Assembly: GCA_023412475.1 (NCBI GenBank)
Contig: JAEYNR010000086.1
Coordinates: 1 to 63,009 of the forward strand
Direction: 5' to 3'
DNA: 63,009 bases
From: Fibrobacterota bacterium
GTDB lineage: Bacteria; Fibrobacterota; Chitinivibrionia; Chitinivibrionales; Chitinispirillaceae
Shown here: piece by piece, positions 37,538 through 45,412 of the stretch
How the letters are laid out: each line of letters opens with the position of its first letter
Numbering within the stretch: position 1 is the stretch's first letter
Program-made: the position numbers and the translations under genes
Notes under the pieces: model-generated
The model's database searches: none
Told to the model about the DNA's origin: nothing
What the model saw: only the letters and a program-made list of their open reading frames with translations

Positions 37538-38704
37538 TTATCCAGGGGTTTGATCTTTTGTTTTGAGGTTATTGCTGCTCTGATCCTCAACACAACTCTC
37601 TGAGAGTTCCTGTCTGAAAGTATTTGGCGACACTGAAGAGACCTCTTTGAAGGTTCTGCAGAAATGGGTAAGATTAGTGTAGCCAACCCGATAGGCAATC
37701 TGAGAAATCTGCAGCTTAGTTCCCTGCAACAGACGTTTTGCCTCTGCGATGCGTATGGTATTGAGATACTGCCTGAAAGTAAGATCGTATTTATTTTTAA
37801 TTACAGCAGAAATTTTTAAAGATGAGATACCGATCTCATCGCTCATGCGGGAAAGCGACAATGTCTGGTTGGAGAAGTTATTGCCCAGGTATTCAAGCAC
37901 CTTCTTCTGTTCATCTGCAGCATCGTTTTCGATCTCCAGTATCTGATATGGAATAGCCAAAGGGCGTTTTTTAGTTTTAAGCACAACACTAAGCCAACTT
38001 CCAATACCATAAACAAGGTAATAAAGAAGCAGTAAACCAATAAGAGAGAGAGCCTGTGATTTATCCTTTTGAAATCGCAGCTCCTTTAAAGCTATAGCTC
38101 TGTGGTGTCCAATTGCGTCAGATCCATCCTGAATCGAAATCATTCCCACTTTAGAAAAGTCAGATTTGGATAGAGCCGTCTCATTTATCTTATATTGATT
38201 AAACCACCAGAGTGGAGTTTCAAATTCCTTGATAGGGATGGAAAACTTCTTTTTATCTTTTATCAGCAATTCTTTGGAAAAAAATCTCCATGTCATGTGA
38301 TCTTCAAGTCTGGAGAATCCATCGGTAAAAAGCTGCAGTATAATAACCACAGCTTCCTCGGTAGTACTGTGATCGAAAGAGATAATCAGATTATCATAGT
38401 CACTGATATCCACAAATTTTTTTGGCGGGTGAACAATCCACTGAAACCCTGCGTAACGGGAAGTGTTCATTCTGCCTATCGTGTATTCGATAAAAATTCT
38501 GGAATTGTCTACTTTAAATTCACTGATAGCAGTATTACCATCTTCATCAGGGTGAATGGTGTCGGTGTAGCTGGTAAGCTCCATTTCCGGAGTTCCCGGA
38601 AAAATAACCAGGTCCTTCTTAAGGCAGAATGGAATACATGCACCTATGATTACTGCCGGTAATAATAAATGCAACCATTTATTAGTTGTGATGATTTTTA
38701 GCAT
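37538..38704 (-). CDS. Transmembrane AraC-family regulator with extracytoplasmic sensor domain
   Basis: A 388-residue one-component regulator. An N-terminal membrane helix (about 10-28) is followed by an extracytoplasmic domain (about 30-225) with strand patterns like the CBM-type modules of the adjacent cellulase (IISFDHSTTEEAVVIILQLF; ALSKSDFSKVGMISIQDG… IALKELRF). A second membrane helix (about 230-250, LSLIGLLLLYYLVYGIGSWL) leads to a cytoplasmic AraC/XylS DNA-binding domain with two helix-turn-helix units (about 280-375; SLSRMSDEIGISSLKISAVI and ISQIAYRVGYTNLTHFCRTF). The design suggests that an external sugar signal is passed directly to DNA. It lies upstream of the cellulase gene, its likely target. 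Confidence 0.88.
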   Translation of the reverse strand: MLKIITTNKWLHLLLPAVIIGACIPFCLKKDLVIFPGTPEMELTSYTDTIHPDEDGNTAISEFKVDNSRIFIEYTIGRMNTSRYAGFQWIVHPPKKFVDISDYDNLIISFDHSTTEEAVVIILQLFTDGFSRLEDHMTWRFFSKELLIKDKKKFSIPIKEFETPLWWFNQYKINETALSKSDFSKVGMISIQDGSDAIGHHRAIALKELRFQKDKSQALSLIGLLLLYYLVYGIGSWLSVVLKTKKRPLAIPYQILEIENDAADEQKKVLEYLGNNFSNQTLSLSRMSDEIGISSLKISAVIKNKYDLTFRQYLNTIRIAEAKRLLQGTKLQISQIAYRVGYTNLTHFCRTFKEVSSVSPNTFRQELSESCVEDQSSNNLKTKDQTPG

Positions 38705-39100
38705 GATTCATATAAAATACATCTTTAACATTGTGAAAAATACAGATGTATTTTCTATTTAAAAACTGTCACTTATTAAAATATTACATAAATATAATGT
38801 TGGTAATCTCTAAATAGATAATCTGCAGATTTAAGAATATTTAGAGAGAAATTTTAGTTTTATTCCCTCTTCCTGTAAATACCGCCAGAGGGCGGGGAGC
38901 AGAAAGTGATTACTCGTACTTTCGTTTATATTATCAGCGCATTTCGTACCGATAAGCAGCTATTTCAAAATTGTTGTATATTTATATAAGTGTATATAAA
39001 TGATAATCGTAATCAGGCATAAAAGTTTTATTTGATTTCTCTCGAGATCTTCATAAATAACTGTTCAGTTTAAAACTTTTATCAATGAAACTGCAAAAAA
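38705..39100. other. Divergent intergenic region
   Basis: Separates the AraC-type gene (minus) and the oxidoreductase genes (plus). It contains CCGCC-AGAG-GGCGG (about 38882-38895), a small GC hairpin, and an AT-rich tract with repeated TATATAA words (about 38975-39000) that may hold the plus-strand promoter. No gene recognised. Confidence 0.4.
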
Positions 39101-40879
39101 ATGCATCTTAAGCAGTTCTCTAAAGAAATAAAAATCAAAATCTCTGGTGAGGCCGGTGATGGTATCCTGACTGCCGGAGATATTTTAATGGCCGCTGCAG
39201 CCCGTTCAGGCTATTACTCTTCAGCATTCAAAAGCTTCCCATCAACTATCCGTGGCGGTTACTCTCAGACTCTGGTTACCATATCTGAAGAAAAAATTAT
39301 CACTCCAATTTCCCAATTCGACATTCTGTTTCTTACCAGCCCAACAGCCTTTGAATATGAAAAACCTCCTCTATCAAATAATGTCTCGCTATTCATAGAA
39401 TCATCAATTGTGGAGAATTCCCTCTTTAACTCAAAAATCGATAAGTGGAAACAAGCCGGGCATAAAGTGCATAACCTTCACATCGATAAGACCGCTCGCA
39501 TCATTTCCACAAATACCTCTATCAAATCAACGGTTACACTGGCTTATCTGAGCAGACTTTTATCAATTCCAGCCGTACTAATCAGGGAATTGATCATTGG
39601 GCGTTTCCAGAAAAAAGGCAAAGAAATAGTAGAGAAAAATCTGGCAGCACTTGAAGAAGGTCTACAACAGGCTTGCAGGGATATTCAACCCGTTTGTTTA
39701 TCTCTGCCTCCAATGAAAGCAGCAAAGAAGAAGCGAATAATTGTCGATGGCAATGAGGCCATAAGTCTGGGTGCACTTATAGGTGGCGCTAAATTTTATG
39801 CCTCCTACCCTATTACCCCGGCGACATCAATTGGTGATACACTGGCAGACTATCTACTTCAAAACGATGGATTTGCTTATCAGGCAGAAGATGAGATCGC
39901 GGCTATTGGGGCTGTTATTGGAGCATCTTTTAATGGATTAAAGACTCTGACTGCTACTTCAGGCCCCGGGCTCTCCTTAATTCAGGAGTTTTTAGGATAT
40001 GCATCGATGATAGAATTGCCGGTTGTGGTAGTCGATGTTCAACGTGCAGGACCTTCCACCGGGATGTCCACCAAGCACTCTCAGGAAGATCTTTATGCAT
40101 CAGTTTTTGGAGGTCATGGAGAAGGGCAAAGAATTGTAATCGCACCAACGGGAGTTGAGGATTGTGTTAGTACAACAGTCGAGGCGTTCAATCTTTCTGA
40201 GCGTTATCAGTGCCCGGTGATTCTTCTAAGCGACGCATCCATGGCCATGATTAAACAGACCATAGACTCTCCGAAACTGGAATCTACCTCTATAATAGAA
40301 AGATCTGTGTTAAAGGATCACCCAGAAAACGGTACCTGTTTGAGATATGGCACTGATGCAAACGGAACCAATCCGATTCCTGTGCCTGGAGTTTCTCCAG
40401 TTACTTATCGGGTTACCGGCCTCGAGCACGATGAAGGTAGTTTTCCTTCTGCAAACCCGGCTGTAAGAAGCAGGCAGGCTCAGCGAAGAGCGGATAAATT
40501 ACTTAATATAGCGCAGGACAACCCGCACCTGATGGAATGGGATCTGGAATCTGATGAACTATATAAGGCTGATTTTTCACTTATCGCCTGGGGGCTAACC
40601 TCCTCCATTTCCCGAAAAGCGATTAGCATCATGCGTCAGCAAGGTATCCGCATAGCGGCATTATATCCAAAGCTTTTATTTCCGGTTTTGACTGAAAACA
40701 TAGAGAGACTTCTCAGGTACAGCGAGCAGCTCTACATTCCGGAAGCCAATTTCAGTGGTCAATACAGCCATATAATCCGGATGTTCACAGATGCCAGACC
40801 TCATCCGGTAACTCTAAGCAGGGGTGATCCATTTACACCTGAAGAAATAGTTGCATACATCACCGGGAGGGTTAAATAA
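39101..40879 (+). CDS. 2-oxoacid:acceptor oxidoreductase, fused gamma-alpha subunit
   Basis: A 592-residue protein of the 2-oxoglutarate/2-oxoacid:ferredoxin oxidoreductase family. Residues about 10-195 form the gamma domain (IKISGEAGDGILTAGDILMA… FPSTIRGGYSQTLVTIS). Residues about 205-590 are the alpha subunit (VDGNEAISLGALIGGAKFYA SYPITPATS, split here), with the ThDP-binding region TATSGPGLSLIQEFLGYASM and the C-terminal transketolase-like domain. It oxidatively decarboxylates a 2-oxoacid to acyl-CoA with ferredoxin, or runs in reverse, in anaerobic metabolism. Its stop overlaps the beta-subunit start by one base. The substrate cannot be fixed, although the gamma-alpha fusion is typical of KorA-type enzymes. 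Confidence 0.92.
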   Translation: MHLKQFSKEIKIKISGEAGDGILTAGDILMAAAARSGYYSSAFKSFPSTIRGGYSQTLVTISEEKIITPISQFDILFLTSPTAFEYEKPPLSNNVSLFIESSIVENSLFNSKIDKWKQAGHKVHNLHIDKTARIISTNTSIKSTVTLAYLSRLLSIPAVLIRELIIGRFQKKGKEIVEKNLAALEEGLQQACRDIQPVCLSLPPMKAAKKKRIIVDGNEAISLGALIGGAKFYASYPITPATSIGDTLADYLLQNDGFAYQAEDEIAAIGAVIGASFNGLKTLTATSGPGLSLIQEFLGYASMIELPVVVVDVQRAGPSTGMSTKHSQEDLYASVFGGHGEGQRIVIAPTGVEDCVSTTVEAFNLSERYQCPVILLSDASMAMIKQTIDSPKLESTSIIERSVLKDHPENGTCLRYGTDANGTNPIPVPGVSPVTYRVTGLEHDEGSFPSANPAVRSRQAQRRADKLLNIAQDNPHLMEWDLESDELYKADFSLIAWGLTSSISRKAISIMRQQGIRIAALYPKLLFPVLTENIERLLRYSEQLYIPEANFSGQYSHIIRMFTDARPHPVTLSRGDPFTPEEIVAYITGRVK

Positions 40880-41757
40880 TGAGTTCCAGGTATCTTCTTC
40901 CTGATGATTACAAAAGCGACATTAAACCGAGTTGGTGTCCTGGATGCACTGTTTACGGTATCATGACCGCCCTCACCAGAGTCTTTTCAGCAAAGCAGAT
41001 AAATCCTCTGACAACCAATCTTATCTCCGGTATAGGCTGTTCTTCAAGAATACCGCTTTATTTTAAGACATTCGGGATGCACACTCTTCATGGGCGGGCT
41101 ATACCGGTGGCAATCGGATCAAGGCTTTCACGCCCGGAAGTAAAAACAATAGTAATAGGAGGTGATGGGGATCTTTTTTCCATTGGAACAAATCATTTTG
41201 TCCATGCAGCCCGCAAAAACTTCAATATTACAGTAATCTGCATAGACAACAGAATCTACGCCATGACCAAAAACCAGGCATCACCCACATCTTCTGTCGG
41301 ATATAAAGGAACCCTTACTCCTTATGGAAAGCTTAGCGCAGTGCTCAATGTGATCGAATTTTCTATTTCCTGTGGAGCAACATTTGTGGCCAGAGCTCAT
41401 TGTAATTCACCTGATCATCTTCAGGAGATGATCTCAAGTGCAATGGATCATAACGGCTTCTCTTTTGTGCATATCCTTACGCCCTGCAAGACATTCAACA
41501 GGGAATTATTTTTATCTGAAAACTGCAAACGTGTTATCAACATCAATAAAGAACTTGCTCACAACCCATCCGATAGAGCGGCAGCGATGACTCATGCAGC
41601 AGCATCGATTGATTTTGACACAGATGAAAACAGTAAAATCCCGATTGGAATTTTCTGGAAACAGCAGAGCATTACCTTTGAAGAGCAGGTCAGCAGTATC
41701 AGAAAAAGCCAACAACAATCGGATGTTGAGTCGATTATAGCTGGCCTGGAAATCTAG
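40879..41757 (+). CDS. 2-oxoacid:acceptor oxidoreductase beta subunit
   Basis: A 292-residue beta subunit that binds thiamine diphosphate. PSWCPGCTVYGIMTAL (about 14-29) carries the CxxC of the family. The ThDP/Mg motif is VIGGDGDLFSIGTNHFVHAA (about 94-113), followed by CIDNRIYAMTKNQASPTS (about 122-139). GGGAGGG precedes the ATG, and the start overlaps the alpha stop (TAATG), so the two subunits are coupled. There is no separate delta ferredoxin gene beside it. Downstream lies a stretch of gene debris. Confidence 0.93.
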   Translation: MSSRYLLPDDYKSDIKPSWCPGCTVYGIMTALTRVFSAKQINPLTTNLISGIGCSSRIPLYFKTFGMHTLHGRAIPVAIGSRLSRPEVKTIVIGGDGDLFSIGTNHFVHAARKNFNITVICIDNRIYAMTKNQASPTSSVGYKGTLTPYGKLSAVLNVIEFSISCGATFVARAHCNSPDHLQEMISSAMDHNGFSFVHILTPCKTFNRELFLSENCKRVININKELAHNPSDRAAAMTHAAASIDFDTDENSKIPIGIFWKQQSITFEEQVSSIRKSQQQSDVESIIAGLEI

Positions 41758-42121
41758 AGCCGCTCCCAGACAAAAAAAGCCCCCGCAGTTATGCAAAACC
41801 GTTTAGACAGTAAAAGCAGAAGAGGTTTATGGGGTAATATCCAATTATACAGTCCAGATAAGTAGTATGAAAGGGTGATAGATTAACCAAAACCCGCAAT
41901 TGTTGCCAATGGAGTGTTTACTGAAAACGGTCAGTTTGTTCGTATTCCAGACACATGGAAACGCAGGGCTATAGATATCTGGCGGGATAGAGAGGTCCAA
42001 CCCAAGTAGGGAAATTGAGGCCGGAGACACCGGTGCGGTGCCCCCAATCTCAAGAAAATTTGATGCTGTAAATAGTTCTGGTTATCTGCTTGTCCCGTAT
42101 TGCCAATGGGCTTTACTATTT
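41758..42121. other. Gene debris downstream of the oxidoreductase operon
   Basis: No intact gene. On the plus strand an open stretch ending at TAG about 42009 encodes ENGQFVRIPDTWKRRAIDIW, looking like the end of an unknown protein. A following frame (about 42011-42115) includes FDAVNSSGYLLVPYCQWALL, which resembles the LLVPYxxW segment of TspO-family proteins. Both are weak readings. The region continues into the broken M20 gene. Confidence 0.25.
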
Positions 42122-42660
42122 TCAAGCGGTTTCAGATTCTCTTACATGTTCACACTCCCCGATCTCCTCCCATTCCTTAGCAACATAGTTTAACAAATTA
42201 ATCTCCGCCTGTGTCAAGCGAATGAGTTCCTCCCGTGAGACGCTCTCCAGTGTTCCATGTATATTGCACAAGGGTTCCTCACAACCCCACATGACAATCG
42301 TAGCGTCCTTATCCTGCACGTCTGCGATAACGCCTATCATTGGGATGGTGCCTCCCAAACCCGTGCTTACGCATTTCTCCTTGCCACCATAGGCATCCTT
42401 CACCGCCTTACAAGCGATGTCAAAGAATTGGCCTCTGCCTCTGCCGTCCTTAATGTAAAAGCCCTCACCTGCGGGGCCCTTCTCAACTGTCAGTTTAGCG
42501 CCGAATGGAGGATCTTTCATCAGGTAGTTTCTCAAAGCATTGTATGCTTCATCTGGATCTTGATTCGGTGCAATGCGTACACTTATCCGCGCCTTGGCGC
42601 TAGGATGTAATTGGTTCACCGAATGCTCGATGTCGGGAATTCCATTCAACCCTGTAACGA
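42122..42660 (-). pseudogene. C-terminal half of a broken M20-family dipeptidase
   Basis: The minus strand encodes about 180 residues of an M20 peptidase. The dimerisation-domain start (PIIVTGLNGIPDIEH… AKARISVRIAP) leads into the catalytic-domain end (STGLGGTIPMIGVI; GCEEPLCNIHGTLESVSREE) carrying the metal-ligand His. It ends with a normal-looking C-terminus at 42122. The only start codon (TTG, 42649) is internal to the homology, so no N-terminal half precedes it on this strand. The N-terminal half lies immediately next to it on the opposite strand. Together they indicate an inversion plus a central deletion. Confidence 0.8.
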
Positions 42661-42970
42661 TGATCGGCTCGCATGGGAAAATCTTAAAGAACTTGTCAGG
42701 TCAGAAACGGTTAGCGATAATCCAAATGATAAGCAAAAAAAGGCTTTGGAGGATCTTCCGGTAAGGCTCTGTGAGTTGTTCAACCTCACCAGCCCTTCAT
42801 TAATAAAGATAATAGATATAAAGGATCACAATTCACTCGTCTACGGGAAGTGGAAAGCGATCAGAGAAAATGCGCCGACCGTGCTGCTTTATGCGCATTA
42901 TGATGTGGTAAGAGCGGACGGTACGTGGGATGAGCCAGAAAAGTCTGAAGCAGATCCCGCAACACACTTA
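42659..42970 (+). pseudogene. N-terminal part of the same M20-family dipeptidase, inverted
   Basis: On the plus strand about 100 residues match the N-terminus of M20 dipeptidases: WENLKELVRSETVSDNPNDK… PTVLLYAHYDVVRADGTWDE. The AHYDV zinc-ligand motif is intact. After 42970 the frame runs on without resemblance to the family until 43060. The segment that should follow (the second metal Asp and the catalytic Glu pair) is missing, and the C-terminal half is found head to head on the other strand. An open frame starts at 42611 inside the antisense half, but this start is an artefact of the junction. Confidence 0.75.
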
Positions 42971-43060
42971 TCAATGAATAATGAATGGTCTGATCTATCA
43001 GAGCATAATCGAGCTTGGTGTCAACTCTGCCTTTATTTCAAATTTGCAGGTTCCACCTGA

Positions 43061-43649
43061 TCAGTTGCCCCACTGTAGGAAATAGCGCACGATTCGGGGG
43101 CATGCATTTCGATTTCTAAAAATTGTAATATTATCTTTGTTCTGCCTATACGCTTCCGCATTTGCAATACAAGATCTCTTTCGGTGTAAAAATCTTTACA
43201 ACTCAGATGTGAAAGCTGGTTTCAAAAAAAATCAGCTTCCAAATTAATAGTAATGTATAGTAACTTATGTGAGAATTAAGCGTTAATTGAAATATGTATT
43301 CACGCAAGACATTACGCAATTTTTTTTTCGCAGCGGCTCGCCATATACGCGGAAGAACAACTAAAAATACTATATTCGGTGCCTGGTATTGGATTTTTAA
43401 CTTTTAGACAAGGAGAGCGGTATGACACATGCAAAAATCGCCAAACACGGACCCATGCCTTTATCCTCCGATTGGGTTGACTCGTAATCATTTGTTAAAT
43501 TAACCGGACACTGCTGATAAACTTTATATGTTTCTAGCTGATATCGAATTTTGCCTGATATGGAAGTATTTAAGATCACTCTGACAGGGGGAGTAAGTAT
43601 TTTTAAGAACGGATACAATTACGATAATACTCAACAGGTGTAATTATAA
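43061..43649. other. Non-coding region with an IS-end-like sequence
   Basis: No intact gene. The segment 43485-43522 (…TTAAATTAACCGGACACTGC…) is about 80% identical to 45241-45278 and resembles an insertion-sequence terminus. A 22-codon frame with AAGGAG upstream at 43423-43488 overlaps this region and is not called. Confidence 0.4.
43485..43522. repeat. IS-end-like direct repeat, copy A
   Basis: 38-nt stretch with 31 identities to 45241-45278 in the same orientation, sharing the core AACCGGACAC. Such TGTCCGGTT-type cores are common at insertion-sequence termini. The copies flank the LuxR gene. Confidence 0.45.
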
Positions 43650-44528
43650 GTGTCTTTATTTAGAATGTTATATTGGATTCTTGCATATTCTGCGGGTGCA
43701 GCCAGTTTATCAGTTATTCTCATAAGCTGGATCAAGAGAGTGGAATCTGTCGATCGCCTTCTTTTTCACCTCTCCTTCTTCTCTCTTATTGTAGTAATGA
43801 CTATTATGGAATTTTTGACCGTGGCCGGTATGCGGGAACCGATATACCTTGGATATTGGACCGATCTAAGCTGTCTTGGTATTGCAGTTACTCTTCCGCG
43901 GTATATCCATTCTCGAAAAAGCTATCGTTTCTCCCGGATGATTGACGCTATTGGTATCTGGATTCTTTTTTCTTTTGCCCCGTTATTGATATTTGCAATC
44001 GCTTATAAAGCAAAGGCAATAATATCATATCCTGTTATCGTTTTTTTGATCATTTCTCTGATCTATTCATTAGGTATCGATCATTTTATCAAATCAAAAG
44101 CTTTACCAGAGTCGTTAAAAAAGCCTGAAAAATATGGTTCTGTCATAAGTTTGATTTTTCTGCCTCTTATTATTGGAATTGATATTTTGCATGAAGAAAT
44201 TCCGATTTTGGCCAGGCATATACCACAGGGGATCTATTCGATTCCAGCGTTTTTCACGATACTTTCTTTATGGTCAGTTTACGAAATTATCCGGCTTATG
44301 TCCTACAAGGAAAACGTGAAAACATCGAGGGTATTTCTGGAACGGTATCAGTTGTCCCAGCGAGAAAAGGAGGTACTTGAATACCTTGTAAGCGGAATCA
44401 GTTATAGTGAGATAGCCACAAAACTTTTTATCTCGCACTCTACGGTTAAGACACACATTTCCAATATTTACCGGAAAACCGGGGTATCAAACAAAGTTGA
44501 ATTGATCAACAAATTAAGGGAGTATTAA
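43650..44528 (+). CDS. Membrane-bound LuxR-type transcriptional regulator
   Basis: A 292-residue protein. The first about 205 residues form six or seven hydrophobic helices. The C-terminus (about 230-292) is a complete LuxR/GerE DNA-binding domain: LSQREKEVLEYLVSGISYSE followed by IATKLFISHSTVKTHISNIY. The domain order (membrane sensor, then helix-turn-helix) makes it a one-component regulator that may respond to a membrane or lipophilic signal. The start is GTG at 43650 with AGGTG nine bases upstream; ATG at 43665 is an alternative. It is the only intact gene in the debris region before the CRISPR array, and no target is evident. Confidence 0.85.
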   Translation: MSLFRMLYWILAYSAGAASLSVILISWIKRVESVDRLLFHLSFFSLIVVMTIMEFLTVAGMREPIYLGYWTDLSCLGIAVTLPRYIHSRKSYRFSRMIDAIGIWILFSFAPLLIFAIAYKAKAIISYPVIVFLIISLIYSLGIDHFIKSKALPESLKKPEKYGSVISLIFLPLIIGIDILHEEIPILARHIPQGIYSIPAFFTILSLWSVYEIIRLMSYKENVKTSRVFLERYQLSQREKEVLEYLVSGISYSEIATKLFISHSTVKTHISNIYRKTGVSNKVELINKLREY

Positions 44529-44595
44529 CACACGATGATGAAATCTACAATAGCAGAGTACAACAATTTTCACCTGTGCGGCATTGCAGACCATC

Positions 44596-44655
44596 CCTTC
44601 GACGAACCCTTGTTAACTGTCACTTCGACGAATCCTCGAGGAGAAGTTTTTCCCT
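44596..44655. repeat. TTCGACGA-type imperfect repeat, copy 1
   Basis: About 60 nt resembling 45106-45165 in the same orientation. Both contain two CTTCGACGA words around GTCACTTCGACGA and end in AAGTTTTT/AAGTCTTTT-type tracts. Non-coding; origin unknown. Confidence 0.5.
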
Positions 44656-44747
44656 TGTACCAACAAAAAGAAAACCTTTCAACGAGTCTTGGAAGAAAAA
44701 ACCTTTTAGCGGAGAACCTTTTAACATCTATACCTTTTTTTTCAGGT

Positions 44748-44768
44748 AGGGGCCGTGTCCGGGCCCCT
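44748..44768. terminator. GC-rich hairpin
   Basis: AGGGGCC (44748-44754) and GGCCCCT (44762-44768) with a 7-nt loop. It is the strongest short stem in this region, 220 nt after the LuxR gene. No T-run follows on either strand, so its role is uncertain. Confidence 0.35.
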
Positions 44769-44906
44769 AAAACCCCCGCTGAAGATGAAAACATTATTCA
44801 TCCCGACAGTAGTCGGCATGGGCAAAAGGATATCGATGATAAGAGACGTTTTTGAGCATAATTACACTTTGTGGAGAACTTAGGGGATTAGACCTGATAT
44901 TACATT

Positions 44907-45042
44907 TTAAAGGATTCTCTTCTGCCATTTTTGCGGGTCACGTCGCATATTCATGACTGCAACAATTAATAATTTATCTGTTTCGCTTTGATATAAAAGA
45001 GCAAGATTACGTGGATTGATGGTTAAGGATGTGAGCAGAAAT
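44907..45042 (-). pseudogene. C-terminal remnant of a RelE/ParE-family toxin
   Basis: Reading the minus strand to a TAA at 44907-44909 gives …NPRNLALLYQSETDKLLIVA followed by VMNMRRDPQKWQKRIL, a typical RelE/ParE C-terminus (terminal strands and the MRRDP..W tail). Only about 45 residues remain before an in-frame stop, so the N-terminal half is missing. No antitoxin gene is recognisable upstream. It is a decayed type II toxin-antitoxin locus. Confidence 0.65.
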
Positions 45043-45105
45043 AGTACCTGCAGCTACTAACATGAAAAGCTTTGAGAACACTTCGAAGAGTCCTTCGTTG
45101 CCTGG

Positions 45106-45165
45106 TCTTCGACGAACTTTTGTTTTCCGTCACTTCGACGAGTCTTCAAAGATAAGTCTTTTCCT
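45106..45165. repeat. TTCGACGA-type imperfect repeat, copy 2
   Basis: Counterpart of 44596-44655 (roughly 75-80% identity by eye), about 510 nt further right, same orientation. Confidence 0.5.
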
Positions 45166-45240
45166 TAAAACGCAGAGCACGTAAAAACGCAGAGAAAAAG
45201 TGCTCCGCGTTTTGGGGGAAAGTGCCCCACTTTGGAAATT

Positions 45241-45278
45241 CCCTGGAAATCTTTTGCTAAATCAACCGGACACAACTG
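45241..45278. repeat. IS-end-like direct repeat, copy B
   Basis: Counterpart of 43485-43522 with core AACCGGACAC. Sequence outside the 38 nt is not similar, so these may be solo remnants of element ends. Confidence 0.45.
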
Positions 45279-45412
45279 ATATTGGATTGCAAAATTTTTT
45301 GACATCGGTAAGATCAGGAAGAAAAGATTGCTTATGGTAATGACTTTATTTATACAGAAGGCATTCAAAACACAATCTGGGCTTTGACGCGCTTATACGA
45401 GAAGGAAGTCCT

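Larger units (their letters stand above)
44529..45412. other. Debris region between the LuxR gene and the CRISPR array
   Basis: No intact gene. It holds a 60-nt imperfect repeat pair, a strong GC hairpin, a RelE/ParE toxin tail and the second IS-end-like copy, each listed separately. The remainder shows nothing recognised. Confidence 0.5.

Noticed and set aside
38985..39025. Fur-box-like GATAATCGTAATC upstream of the oxidoreductase genes
   Set aside because: Only a partial match to the GATAATGATAATCATTATC consensus and no iron-related gene follows.
43423..43488. 22-codon frame (MTHAKIAKHGPMPLSSDWVD…) with AAGGAG upstream
   Set aside because: It lies in decayed sequence overlapping the IS-end-like repeat, has no recognisable features and is likely chance.
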